Shown one piece after another: positions 41,629 through 50,292 of a stretch of 64,000 nt of DNA; position 1 is the stretch's first letter; every line of letters starts with the position of its first letter. The position numbers were made by a program, and so were the translations under genes. Location: NCBI GenBank assembly GCA_023245865.1, contig JAHFJN010000001.1, positions 124,001 through 188,000 of the forward strand, given 5' to 3'. The DNA comes from Candidatus Peribacteria bacterium. Lineage in GTDB: Bacteria; Patescibacteriota; Gracilibacteria; Peribacterales; Peribacteraceae. The notes under the pieces are model-generated. The model was not told where the DNA came from and ran no database searches. It saw only the letters and a program-made list of their open reading frames with translations.

Positions 41629-43356
41629 TCAGGGAGTGATATTCAGCAGTGGCGCGAGGATAAGAAAAATTGCGGAGAGCAGAACGAATGCGCCGAGTGC
41701 GACGTTTGCAATTTCCTGAAACCATGCCGGGGCGCTGCGAATGCCAATTACGATGTAATACGAGAAGGGGAGTGCGAGGCCCGTCACAAAACGGAAGTCT
41801 TGATTGGGTGAGAACGGAAAGGCAATGCGGTAGATGATGAGTGTCGCAAGCAGAACGATCGTTGTCACGATGAGTGGAAAGAAATATCTCGAACGTAAGC
41901 GGCAATCTGCGGTGATGCCGTACAAAAGCGCAAGGAGCAAGATCATCCCCGCCAGTGCCAGGTGCGCGCAGAGCATCCAGAGACGCGTAAATTGAAATTC
42001 TCCGAACAGCACGGAGCGGAAGAAAAATTCCCAGAACAGTTGTCTCCTGCCGATATCCAGCCAGGGTGTGTTGAATGGCAGTTGGAAGATTCTTCCCGGA
42101 TGAAATATCAGATAGTCGGTGATGGAATTTCCGACCCGTAAATCGTCGTTGAGAAATCCATTACCCATGCTGAGCAGTCTGCCGTGGTCCGGTTCGAGAT
42201 TTCTGAGGACGACCAACCAAAATGTCAGAAGAAAGAGAATGCTGATGCCGATTGCGCACAAAGAAAGTTTCCGTTTCCGAGAAATGTGCGTATGCGAGAG
42301 CAGGCAAAGCAGTGCGATGATGATGAATGGAAGCAGTGTTTCTTTCACGAGTACACCGACAGCGATGATGATCCAAAGCATAATCCATGCGGTCATGTCA
42401 GGCGATCGCCACCACCGAAGCAGGAGGAGAATTATGAGGAAAGCAAAGAACGTCGCAGGCACGTCGTTATTGATCCATGCACTGAGAAAAACAAGAGAGG
42501 GGATCGTAGCCAGGAGCAGCAAAAATTTAGTGGCATCGCGGTGAGCATCTTGACGACTGAAGAGGATAGCGGCCATGGGCAGTCCAATGGCGAATGCTGC
42601 GATCGAGAGAAGCAAGGAACCAACTTGGAGATCACGCAACATCTCCGCCGGCGATCGTGCTATCCATTCTCCCATTCTCCACCAGAGACCGCTGACAATG
42701 TAGTACAGGGGCGATTGGTGAAACTCCCATCCGCCGCCTGAGGGAGGCAGTCGTAGGTACCGAGCGACGTGGCGAATGTACTCCACATGTCCCGTCACAT
42801 CGTGGAAGCGTACGAAGGCTCCGGTGGTGAGAAAGTACCACACTCGCAGCATACTTCCGCCAAGAAAGACGAATGCGAGTGATTGCGACTGCGATCCTCT
42901 GTTCCATCGTCGGATGCACAGGTACCCGAGCATGGAGAGCAAGATGCAGTACAGAATATTGAAGGAACATTCCAGAGGATCCCATGGTGAAATACGGACA
43001 TCAATTCCCGTTTGATTGTCGAGGAGCGCATTGATCATGACGCTCACGATGTTTGCTTCTTTCTGCATGAAGAAGTGAGTCGGAAGTTCCAGCCCCATTG
43101 AACTGTTGCAGAGAGGAAAAATATCACTCGCAATGCGATGATCGTTGATGCGAATACCGTTGATACAGTTCATACCGCTTACGAGAAATGTGCGGGGAAA
43201 GACCGGGCCCATCGAAATGGGGAATCGCACTTCCAACATGGCAGGTGAAGCGCGTACACGGTGCTCTTGGATCGTCGGCGTACCAAAAACGGGGCTGAGG
43301 ACTTGATGAGTGACGATGAGGAGGACGAGCAAAGCGAACGTCCAAAGAATGCGCAT
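41629..43356 (-). CDS. Polytopic GT-C glycosyltransferase with N-terminal beta domain
   Basis: 575 residues from ATG 43356 (ATG four codons upstream is the alternative; TATGCT seven bases before 43356 favours this one). One N-terminal helix, then about 110 residues of exported beta-rich sequence (GMNCINGIRINDHRI, EANIVSVMINAL), then about 10-11 membrane helices. The first large loop has FHDVTGHVEYIRHVARYLRLPP and WEFHQSPLYYIVSGLWW, which corresponds to the acidic catalytic loop and PPLYY motif of GT39/GT83-like enzymes. Paralogous to 59041-60816. Probably transfers sugar from a polyprenyl-phosphate donor on the outer face; substrate unknown. Confidence 0.8.
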   Translation of the reverse strand: MRILWTFALLVLLIVTHQVLSPVFGTPTIQEHRVRASPAMLEVRFPISMGPVFPRTFLVSGMNCINGIRINDHRIASDIFPLCNSSMGLELPTHFFMQKEANIVSVMINALLDNQTGIDVRISPWDPLECSFNILYCILLSMLGYLCIRRWNRGSQSQSLAFVFLGGSMLRVWYFLTTGAFVRFHDVTGHVEYIRHVARYLRLPPSGGGWEFHQSPLYYIVSGLWWRMGEWIARSPAEMLRDLQVGSLLLSIAAFAIGLPMAAILFSRQDAHRDATKFLLLLATIPSLVFLSAWINNDVPATFFAFLIILLLLRWWRSPDMTAWIMLWIIIAVGVLVKETLLPFIIIALLCLLSHTHISRKRKLSLCAIGISILFLLTFWLVVLRNLEPDHGRLLSMGNGFLNDDLRVGNSITDYLIFHPGRIFQLPFNTPWLDIGRRQLFWEFFFRSVLFGEFQFTRLWMLCAHLALAGMILLLALLYGITADCRLRSRYFFPLIVTTIVLLATLIIYRIAFPFSPNQDFRFVTGLALPFSYYIVIGIRSAPAWFQEIANVALGAFVLLSAIFLILAPLLNITP

Positions 43357-43382
43357 GCGTTTCAGCATACAGGTTCCATGTA

Positions 43383-45854
43383 TTACACCCCAATCCTTCG
43401 CAGGATCTCTCTGTTCACAAACTCTTTCGGACGACCGTGCTTCAGACGGCTGAGTTGCTTGTACGCTTCTCCCGCCTGCTCATCCTTCGGGTATGTTTTA
43501 TCGAGCCATGGTCGGGGCACTTCGAGCGTGAATGGTCGACTCGGTTGGCCGTCGATGCTGAGCTTCATTGCACCTTTGAACTTGTCCATATTCACGAGGT
43601 CCTGCTCGCTGAAGACCGGACCCATTTCCTTGGCACACACTTCTGCGTCCTGCGGACCGATCTTGTACATCATCATTGTTCCGACATTGCCGAAGATCGC
43701 GCCTTTCAGACTCACGTTCCCGCTCAGCTTGCTCTCTTTTTCCAATTGATCGATGTACTGGTGCGCGAGGATGAGTCCCAGACGGTATTTGCGCGCCTCA
43801 GAGAGGATGGATTCGATCGAGGGCGTCACGAAGTTTTGGAATTCGTCGATGTAGAGGAAAAAATCTTGACGCTCTCCGGCGGTCTGACGTTGACGACGCA
43901 TCGCGGCGACTTGGATTTTATTGACGACGATCATACCGAGCAGTGTGGAGTTGATGTCGCCGATGAGACCTTTGCTGAGGTTCATAAGAATGATCTTTTT
44001 CTGGTTCATGCAATCGGCGATGTCGAATGAACTCTTGGTTTGTCCGACAATGTTGCGCATCAGGGAATTCGTGACGAACTGCCCGAACTTCGCTGCGAAG
44101 TAGGGGATCATCTCCTGTTTTTCACGCTGGCCGGTTTTTGCCATCTGATTTTCCCAGAAACTGCGCACAATAGGATTTTTGACTTTGCTCACCTTGTATT
44201 TGCCCCACTCGTCGTCGGTGAAGAGGCGAACCAGGTCCGTGATCGCCCCGCCCTCTTCCTCGTCTTCCATCAGCGTGAGGCAGCCGTTGCGGAAATAGTC
44301 CTGAATGCGCGGTCCGAATATTTCCTCGCCGTACATTTTGACCATCATGTTCATGGCGTCGAGTGCGATAAGATCGCGCTCCTCGGGGGTTTTTCCTTCG
44401 AGTAAGTTGAGTCCCATCGGTCGTTCGGTATCGGATGGGTTGAAGTAGATGACGTCATCGGCACGCTCACGCGGAATATAGGGAAGCAAGTTTTCGATCA
44501 GTGATCCATGGGGGTCCACGACGCAGACACCCTTGCCATTATGAAAGTCCTGACGCGCCATGATTTCAATGACGGATGATTTTCCCGTTCCGGTCTGTCC
44601 GATGATGTAGAAGTGACGGAATCGGTCCTCCGTCCCCATGAAAATTTTGTGCTTGTCCCCGCGAACGGTATTGGTGCCGAGGAACAGTCCCTCCGTCGGA
44701 ACATTCTTGGGAGCGATTGCGATCTTAAAATTCTGCCACTTGATGGTTTCGACTTTGTTGTACTTGCTGTGCGGCAGGTGAAACAGGCTGGCGAGCTCGG
44801 CGGTGCCCAGCAGCATCTTCGGTGCCTGAATCCATTCTCGGAATGATCTTCGTGCGCACCTTCGTATGAAGCGTTGGACGGTTTGCCGGCGGCTTTCGAG
44901 TTTCAATTCTTTGAAGCTGTTTCCGCGCACGTCGTTGAATTGGCCGAAGCCGGCTTTGACCGTTTCGAGGATCAAATGGGCGCGCGCGGTACTGTTGCCG
45001 GAGGCGATGATTCGTGTGACGCAGGTGAATCCCGGGTTGCCCGCTTTCTCATCAACCGCTTTGCTGTATTCCTCGACCATCTGGGATACGCGTTCATTTT
45101 TCATCTGCGGGTCCTCGGGCTTGCCCGTATCGTCCGATGTAAACATCGAAAAGAGCGCGCTGAGCCACGTGAGCGGATTGAACAGTGACGCATGTTTCTT
45201 CTTGGGGTTCAGGAGTTCCATCGCCTCCTTCTGCAGTTTTTTCTGCCAACCGGATTTGGCCGGACGAAGAACGAATTGCACGGAGGCGCCCTCGTCGCTC
45301 TGGAGCTTGCTGAAGGCATTGGTGATGGCATTGAGCGGGTCGCTCTTGAGTTGCGCGTACGTTTTGAAGACATGCCAGTAAGGATGGTGGGGCAGCAGGC
45401 TCTTGGCCATCACGACGGACTCGGGCGTGAAGATATTGTAGTCCTCCACTTCGTCGATGATGCAATCGGGGTAGAATGATGTGATCTGCTTTTCAATGAG
45501 AGGGGCTAGTCGACGCGGACAGACGACGAAAAACAGAATTTCTCCCGCGAGCGCGGCGTATTCAAGCGAGAAGAATGGTTGCCCCTTCCAGAAGCGATTG
45601 AAGTGATGGTTGTAGAGCCCGTGCAGTGACTGAAAGAGATGATCCATCACGCCGATCACTTCTTTGTAGTCCTTGCCAAATTGATCGGATTCCGCGTCCT
45701 TCTCTTCGCGCGATTCTTTTTTCGGTACCAGCAGCTGCAAGAAAATGATGTCCTCCTCGCGATGCCGATCCTGCACCCATCGAAGCGCCGTGAGCATCAC
45801 CCAGGACGAGAGCCCAAGTACGAGGACGATGCCGACGAGGTCGAGAAATAGCAT
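43383..45854 (-). CDS. TraD/VirD4-like membrane-associated ATPase (type IV secretion/conjugation coupling-like)
   Basis: 823 residues from ATG 45854. One N-terminal membrane helix (LDLVGIVLVLGLSSWVML), a long unique region to about 380, then a RecA-like motor: Walker A IIGQTGTGKSS at about 425, VDPHGSLIENLLPYIP, and Walker B FFLYIDEFQNF at about 665, followed by LSEARKYRLGLILAHQY. The order and motifs fit the DUF87/TraM recognition-site/VirD4 coupling ATPases. CPR genomes often encode such an ATPase next to type IV pilus or surface genes; no other secretion gene is here, so whether DNA or protein is moved is unknown. Confidence 0.87.
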   Translation of the reverse strand: MLFLDLVGIVLVLGLSSWVMLTALRWVQDRHREEDIIFLQLLVPKKESREEKDAESDQFGKDYKEVIGVMDHLFQSLHGLYNHHFNRFWKGQPFFSLEYAALAGEILFFVVCPRRLAPLIEKQITSFYPDCIIDEVEDYNIFTPESVVMAKSLLPHHPYWHVFKTYAQLKSDPLNAITNAFSKLQSDEGASVQFVLRPAKSGWQKKLQKEAMELLNPKKKHASLFNPLTWLSALFSMFTSDDTGKPEDPQMKNERVSQMVEEYSKAVDEKAGNPGFTCVTRIIASGNSTARAHLILETVKAGFGQFNDVRGNSFKELKLESRRQTVQRFIRRCARRSFREWIQAPKMLLGTAELASLFHLPHSKYNKVETIKWQNFKIAIAPKNVPTEGLFLGTNTVRGDKHKIFMGTEDRFRHFYIIGQTGTGKSSVIEIMARQDFHNGKGVCVVDPHGSLIENLLPYIPRERADDVIYFNPSDTERPMGLNLLEGKTPEERDLIALDAMNMMVKMYGEEIFGPRIQDYFRNGCLTLMEDEEEGGAITDLVRLFTDDEWGKYKVSKVKNPIVRSFWENQMAKTGQREKQEMIPYFAAKFGQFVTNSLMRNIVGQTKSSFDIADCMNQKKIILMNLSKGLIGDINSTLLGMIVVNKIQVAAMRRQRQTAGERQDFFLYIDEFQNFVTPSIESILSEARKYRLGLILAHQYIDQLEKESKLSGNVSLKGAIFGNVGTMMMYKIGPQDAEVCAKEMGPVFSEQDLVNMDKFKGAMKLSIDGQPSRPFTLEVPRPWLDKTYPKDEQAGEAYKQLSRLKHGRPKEFVNREILRRIGV

Positions 45855-45860
45855 AGAACT

Positions 45861-45866
45861 ATCATA
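45861..45866 (-). promoter_or_regulatory. -10 element TATGAT, 6 nt before the ATPase start
   Basis: Minus-strand TATGAT, then AGTTCT, then ATG 45854. A second hexamer TATACT lies 3 bases further upstream. Confidence 0.5.
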
Positions 45867-45936
45867 CCAGTATACCACGTTTGTCTCCTTTCTTCACCAT
45901 CACTTTCATGGTCTATACTGGATCTCTTCTTGCGCT

Positions 45937-47106
45937 ATGACCTTTTTCTCTCGCATCCATTCGCTTCTCCGCGCTACGAATACTGAAATTCGTGGCCTGT
46001 CGCGGTATGTATTTGGTAAACGAGGTGGACGAAGAGTGGCAGGTTTGCGCCTCTTTTTTCGATTGCGATCGATGATCATGATCCGTGCGGGAGAGCAATG
46101 CGCATCTTTGGCCAGACGTACAGACGTGCGTGTCTGGGTGGATGGCAAAGACGCTTTTCGTAGAATTGAAAAACTTATCGGAAGAGCGCAGCACAGCATT
46201 GTCATTCACATGTTTATCTGGAAAGACGACGATGTAGGAAGGCTGATTGCCGCTCTCCTTCTCGAAGCGGCTGAGCGTGGAGTGCAGATCGATATCACAA
46301 AGGAAGCAGTTGGCGATTTGTTCGAATGGGACGCAGATTTTTTTGGCACGGGACAATCACACAACCCTGTGTGGAAAGCTTTTTGGCACCATCCCCACAT
46401 TCGTATCACACATGCGTCCGACCACAATCACACGAAAGCATTCGTGATCGATCAGCAGATATTGCTGCTCACCGGCATGAACATTGCGCGCGAGTACCGA
46501 TATGACTGGCATGACTATATGGTGGAGCTGAAGGGAACGTCGTTCATTGAACAATTTTTTCAGAGAAAATCACAGGATGTATTGCAGCAATCCGTTCGAC
46601 TTGTCATGAACACGGAACGTGAGAAGAACATACGACCGACCCTGCAATGTATGCTGGACGCCGCGAAGCGCTCCGTGGTTGTGGAGCATTGTTATCTTTC
46701 CGATCCTGATACGACAAATCGGCTGATAGCTCTCAGTAAACGGCGCGTTCGAGTGACGGTTCTGCTGCCGACAGCGATGGATTTTCACAACCACGCGAAC
46801 ATGCGCACATGTGACCGATTGCTTTCGGAAGGGCGAAGATCGCATATGAAAGTACTTCTGTATCCGGGCGTGTTCCATGCAAAAATTATTCTCGTCGATC
46901 GAGTACAAGCGTTCATCGGTTCCGCGAATTTCATGCGTTCGTCGCTCGATGATATGGGAGAAGTGAACGTTCTGATTCGCGGGAGACGCCGCGCATTGAA
47001 AAAAATTCGCGAGTCACTGCGTCATGATATTCTCCTGAGTCATCCGATGAATGTGAAGCACCCACTTCTCTGGATGTCGAGGTGGATGGCGTGGCTGGGA
47101 TTATAA
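45937..47106 (+). CDS. Phospholipase D family cardiolipin synthase-like protein
   Basis: 389 residues from ATG 45937; the frame is open much further upstream but overlaps the divergent ATPase gene, and TATACT at 45914-45919 lies between. Two HKD motifs: HTKAFVID (H165, K167, D172) and FHAKIILVD (H314, K316, D321), each followed by the Gly/Ser-Asn pair (TGMN and GSANF). It lacks N-terminal transmembrane helices, so it resembles ClsB/C types. Expected to form cardiolipin or related phospholipids from phosphatidylglycerol; substrate is inferred. Confidence 0.88.
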   Translation: MTFFSRIHSLLRATNTEIRGLSRYVFGKRGGRRVAGLRLFFRLRSMIMIRAGEQCASLARRTDVRVWVDGKDAFRRIEKLIGRAQHSIVIHMFIWKDDDVGRLIAALLLEAAERGVQIDITKEAVGDLFEWDADFFGTGQSHNPVWKAFWHHPHIRITHASDHNHTKAFVIDQQILLLTGMNIAREYRYDWHDYMVELKGTSFIEQFFQRKSQDVLQQSVRLVMNTEREKNIRPTLQCMLDAAKRSVVVEHCYLSDPDTTNRLIALSKRRVRVTVLLPTAMDFHNHANMRTCDRLLSEGRRSHMKVLLYPGVFHAKIILVDRVQAFIGSANFMRSSLDDMGEVNVLIRGRRRALKKIRESLRHDILLSHPMNVKHPLLWMSRWMAWLGL

Positions 47107-47107
47107 A

Positions 47108-47494
47108 TCAGGGATGTGTACGTTTCCACTGTTCATACACTTTCTCCACCATCTCGAGGAGCGACTTGATGGTCATGTCTTTCTTAATGAAGTAATCGTC
47201 CGCTCCGAGTTCTCGTCCCCGTGTTCGTGAGGCCTCATCGGCAAAGTTCGTGAGCATCACGACCGGGAACTTGCGCGTCTCACGTGGGAATTTTTCCAAG
47301 ACTTGAAATCCGTCCATTTTTGGCATGTGAATATCGAGGACGACCACTTCCGGCGTCTGACGTGCGATTTCCGCAAGCGCCTGTTCGCCATCTTCCACGG
47401 CGCGGATGGTATACCCGGCGACGGAAAACTTCTTGATGTAGAGGTTCCGAAGCACCGTATCGTCTTCGGCAATGAGGATATCTGCTTTTGCCAT
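47108..47494 (-). CDS. Single-domain response regulator (CheY-like receiver)
   Basis: 128 residues, one receiver domain only. Acidic pocket E10-D11-D12, phospho-acceptor D54 in VVVLDIHMPKMDG, Thr in VVMLTNF, and Lys in DYFIKKD complete the active site. No output domain and no kinase nearby, so it works through protein contacts or in a phosphorelay elsewhere. Extended -10 TGC-TATACT seven bases before the ATG. Convergent with the cardiolipin synthase gene, 1 base apart. Confidence 0.93.
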   Translation of the reverse strand: MAKADILIAEDDTVLRNLYIKKFSVAGYTIRAVEDGEQALAEIARQTPEVVVLDIHMPKMDGFQVLEKFPRETRKFPVVMLTNFADEASRTRGRELGADDYFIKKDMTIKSLLEMVEKVYEQWKRTHP

Positions 47495-47501
47495 TGAGTA
47501 C

Positions 47502-47507
47502 AGTATA
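47502..47507 (-). promoter_or_regulatory. Extended -10 TGC-TATACT of the response regulator (leaderless)
   Basis: Minus-strand TATACT preceded by TGC and followed after seven bases by ATG 47494. Confidence 0.55.
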
Positions 47508-47594
47508 GCATGGATTCATGGTCCGACCTATATATATCACGAAATGATGCTCTCTCTTTGGCAATTGTCGGGTCTAGGCAATGGACCGCAAAAA

Positions 47595-47603
47595 TGCTAT
47601 AAT
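47595..47603 (+). promoter_or_regulatory. Extended -10 TGC-TATAAT before the Cys-rich repeat protein
   Basis: TGCTATAAT with the hexamer at 47598-47603. No -35 match, as usual for extended -10 promoters. ATG 47618 follows after 14 bases; ATG 47606 would be too close. Confidence 0.55.
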
Positions 47604-47617
47604 GGATGGAAACGTCT

Positions 47618-49360
47618 ATGAAAAAACAAATCCATGCCGTCGCGCTCCTTGGCGTACTCACCTTGCTCGGGATGGTCATCATTCCGAGTCTCGGACTCTC
47701 TGCGACGACCACATCTGATTGTGTGGGCAAGCCGTACGGCTACCCGGGGTGCCCGGTGAAGTCCGCTTCCAGCAGTTCTGTCCCTGCCACCTGCGGCAAC
47801 GGGGTACTTGATACGGCGGAAGAGTGTGATTTTGGGAAAGCGCGTAACGGACTCACCAATTGCACGAGTGCGTGCGAGCTTCTCTACTGCGGCGATGACA
47901 TCATTTCCCCGTCCTTAGCCGAAGAGTGTGAGCCGGACAAGGAGGAAATGTATGTGAAAGATCCTACAACGGGCGAACTGACGACGGAGATCCATTACCT
48001 TTCGCCGTCCTGCGGCGTGGTGTGCACCGTCCCGACGTGCGATCTGCAGAATAATTGCAACGGAGGCTGCAAGAGAAAATTCAACCCCGCGTGTCCCGCA
48101 AGTAAGACTTCGGAAAGTTCCATGAGTTCCACAATGTTGGTGAGCTCGTTCAATGCGGTCAGCTCGGTGAATGTCACACCCGCACCGAGCGCTGCTCGTG
48201 CTCCGGTTGCAGCTGCGATCTGCGGCAATGGAACGATGGATGCCGGAGAGCAATGTGATGACGGCAACCAGATCAATACTGACAATTGTACCAACAGCTG
48301 TCGGCTGCCGATCTGCGGGGATGCCTTCGTCCAGCCGTGGGAACAGTGTGATGATGGGAACAGCGTTGATACCGATGCCTGTTCGAACAAGTGTAAGTTG
48401 CCGGCTTGCGGCGACGGCATCGTGGAGTCGGGCGAAGAGTGTGACGACGCGAATCAGATCAATGCGGACAACTGCACGAATCAATGCAAATTGCCCAAGT
48501 GCGGCGATGCGATCATGCAACCGGGCGAAGAGTGTGATGACGGACTGAATAACTCGAATGCGTCAGGTGCGCACTGCCACACGACCTGCAAACTGCCGAA
48601 ATGCGGCGACGGCGTCATGGATATGGGCGAGGAATGCGATGACGGAAACGCGACCAACGATGATGCGTGCTCGAATCAATGTAAACTTCCCCGTTGCGGA
48701 GACGGGGTGATACAGGCGAGCGAAGAGTGTGACGACGGGAACCGTGTGAACAATGACGATTGCAATAATCTTTGCAAACTTGCGGCCTGTGGCAACGGTA
48801 TTCGTGAGGCAGCCGAAGCGTGCGATGATGGGAATCAATCGAACAATGATTCGTGTACGAACGAATGCAAGAAACCGCTGTGCGGCGACGGATTCGTACA
48901 GCCCGGTGAATACTGCGATCATGGTCAGAGCAATGGCGTCGACGGACTCTGCGACACAACCTGCCGTGTTCCTTCTTGCGGCGATGGCATCGTACAGTCC
49001 GGGGAAGAGTGCGACAACGGCCGGAATAATTCCGATACGTTCCCGAATAGCTGCCGCACCTCCTGCCGAAAGTCGAGCTGCGGTGACCAGGTAGTCGATA
49101 AAGGCGAAGTATGTGATGGCACCAAAGATTGCGCGCCTGATTGCAGTGCAATTCTGAAGCCCGCAGCACCGGTGCAGACACAACCGCCTTTCACGCTCTA
49201 CGGTATCGCACTTGCGGCTTTCGGATCATTCGGCGTGATTGCGTACATCTTGCGCAAACGTCTGCACAGCCTCATCAGCAAATTTGCGGGAGAGAAAGTG
49301 GCGCAGTCCCTCGATGATATTCCGCTCGATGAAATAGAGATGCCGTGGCACAAGTGGTAA
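47618..49360 (+). CDS. Surface protein with tandem cysteine-rich DUF4215/Myxo-type repeats
   Basis: 580 residues from MKKQIHAV. Signal peptide at 1-31. After an initial Cys-rich section and a Ser/Ala/Val linker, ten tandem repeats of about 32-36 residues occupy about 200-530, each of the form CGDGxxxxGEECDDGNxxNxDxCxNxCKLPx. The consensus cysteines suggest stacked disulfide-bonded modules, and the acidic DDGN loops could bind calcium. A C-terminal transmembrane helix (LYGIALAAFGSFGVIAYIL) anchors it, with a 50-residue cytoplasmic tail. Related repeats occur in eukaryote-like and myxobacterial surface proteins. Probably an adhesive or structural stalk; ligand unknown. Confidence 0.9.
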   Translation: MKKQIHAVALLGVLTLLGMVIIPSLGLSATTTSDCVGKPYGYPGCPVKSASSSSVPATCGNGVLDTAEECDFGKARNGLTNCTSACELLYCGDDIISPSLAEECEPDKEEMYVKDPTTGELTTEIHYLSPSCGVVCTVPTCDLQNNCNGGCKRKFNPACPASKTSESSMSSTMLVSSFNAVSSVNVTPAPSAARAPVAAAICGNGTMDAGEQCDDGNQINTDNCTNSCRLPICGDAFVQPWEQCDDGNSVDTDACSNKCKLPACGDGIVESGEECDDANQINADNCTNQCKLPKCGDAIMQPGEECDDGLNNSNASGAHCHTTCKLPKCGDGVMDMGEECDDGNATNDDACSNQCKLPRCGDGVIQASEECDDGNRVNNDDCNNLCKLAACGNGIREAAEACDDGNQSNNDSCTNECKKPLCGDGFVQPGEYCDHGQSNGVDGLCDTTCRVPSCGDGIVQSGEECDNGRNNSDTFPNSCRTSCRKSSCGDQVVDKGEVCDGTKDCAPDCSAILKPAAPVQTQPPFTLYGIALAAFGSFGVIAYILRKRLHSLISKFAGEKVAQSLDDIPLDEIEMPWHKW

Positions 49361-49364
49361 ACGG

Positions 49365-49397
49365 CATGGGATGGCCACCTACGGTGTCCCTCCCATG
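49365..49397. terminator. Hairpin between convergent genes
   Basis: CATGGGA / TCCCATG outer stem and CACC / GGTG inner stem with a TAC loop. No T tract. A second hairpin AGTTTT / AAAACT (49462-49479) overlaps the tsf stop. Confidence 0.5.
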
Positions 49398-49477
49398 TAA
49401 CCCACCCTTCTCTAAGAGGAGTCGCTTAGCAGCGGGGCCCGCAAGACCCACTGCACGCGACAGTTTTAGAATGAAAA

Positions 49478-50251
49478 CTAGACCACTGACACCCTGATGT
49501 AGGCAGTTATCTTCGCATCGCCCAAATGTTTCTCCACGGTCTTGGAGGGATCCTTCACGAACGCTTGTTTGACGATGGCGTTCTCCTCGCGGAATTTCTT
49601 TTCTTTGCCCATCATGATTTTATCAAACATCGCTTCGGGTTTGCCTTCCTTCTTCAATTGCTCGCGCCAGATTTCCTTTTCCTTCTCGAGCACGTCAGAT
49701 CCGACCTCCTCGGGGTGCACGTACCGAGGGCTCAGGGCTGCTGCGTGCATGCTGATGTCGCGGGCGACGTCTCCGGTACTGCCATCGAGGCCGATGATCA
49801 CGCCGATCTTCGCGTTGCTGTGGAGGTACGTCCCGAGGACCGGTGCTTCGATCACGTGAAAGTCCTCCACGGTGATGTTCTCGCCGAGCTTCTGGACGAG
49901 TTCCGGCAATTGCATTTCCGCTTCCTTTTTCATTGCGTCCATTCCTTTCTCCAGCAGTGTTGTCGCGAGTGCATTACCGACTGCTTGAAACCCGTCGTCG
50001 CGTGCGACGAAGTCCGTCTCGCAGCGAAGAACCAGCACGGCGGCTTTGGCACCCTGTTCCTTCAGGAAGACCAGCCCTTCCGACTGCTCGCGTGCCGCTT
50101 TCTTGGCTGCTTGAGCGATCCCGCGCTTGCGGAGAATCTCGATTGCTTTTTCCTCATTGCCGTTTGCTTCCTCGAGCGCTTCCTTGCAGGCACTGATCGA
50201 GACACCTGTGCGGGCGCGAAGAGACTGAATGGCGGAGGCGGAGATGGACAT
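49478..50251 (-). CDS. tsf: Elongation factor Ts
   Basis: Nucleotide-exchange factor for EF-Tu. 257 residues. N-terminal UBA-like domain ending SLRARTGVSISACKEALEEANGN; the exchange motif RCETDFVARDDGFQ; one core subdomain repeat with ISMHAAALSPRYV, then the C-terminal NAIVKQAFVKDPSKTVEK. Downstream of rpsB in the usual order, but the 29-base spacer between them is a heptad repeat cluster. Confidence 0.97.
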   Translation of the reverse strand: MSISASAIQSLRARTGVSISACKEALEEANGNEEKAIEILRKRGIAQAAKKAAREQSEGLVFLKEQGAKAAVLVLRCETDFVARDDGFQAVGNALATTLLEKGMDAMKKEAEMQLPELVQKLGENITVEDFHVIEAPVLGTYLHSNAKIGVIIGLDGSTGDVARDISMHAAALSPRYVHPEEVGSDVLEKEKEIWREQLKKEGKPEAMFDKIMMGKEKKFREENAIVKQAFVKDPSKTVEKHLGDAKITAYIRVSVV

Positions 50252-50257
50252 ACGACG

Positions 50258-50292
50258 AGTTGGTAGTGTGTAGTGAGTAGTTAGTAGGACGA
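50258..50292. repeat. Heptad cluster between rpsB and tsf
   Basis: Plus-strand units agttggt, agtgtgt, agtgagt, agttagt, aggacga in 7-bp register. It includes the rpsB stop codon (50281-50283) and encodes the last residues SSY of S2, and it fills nearly the whole spacer before the tsf ATG. Confidence 0.8.
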
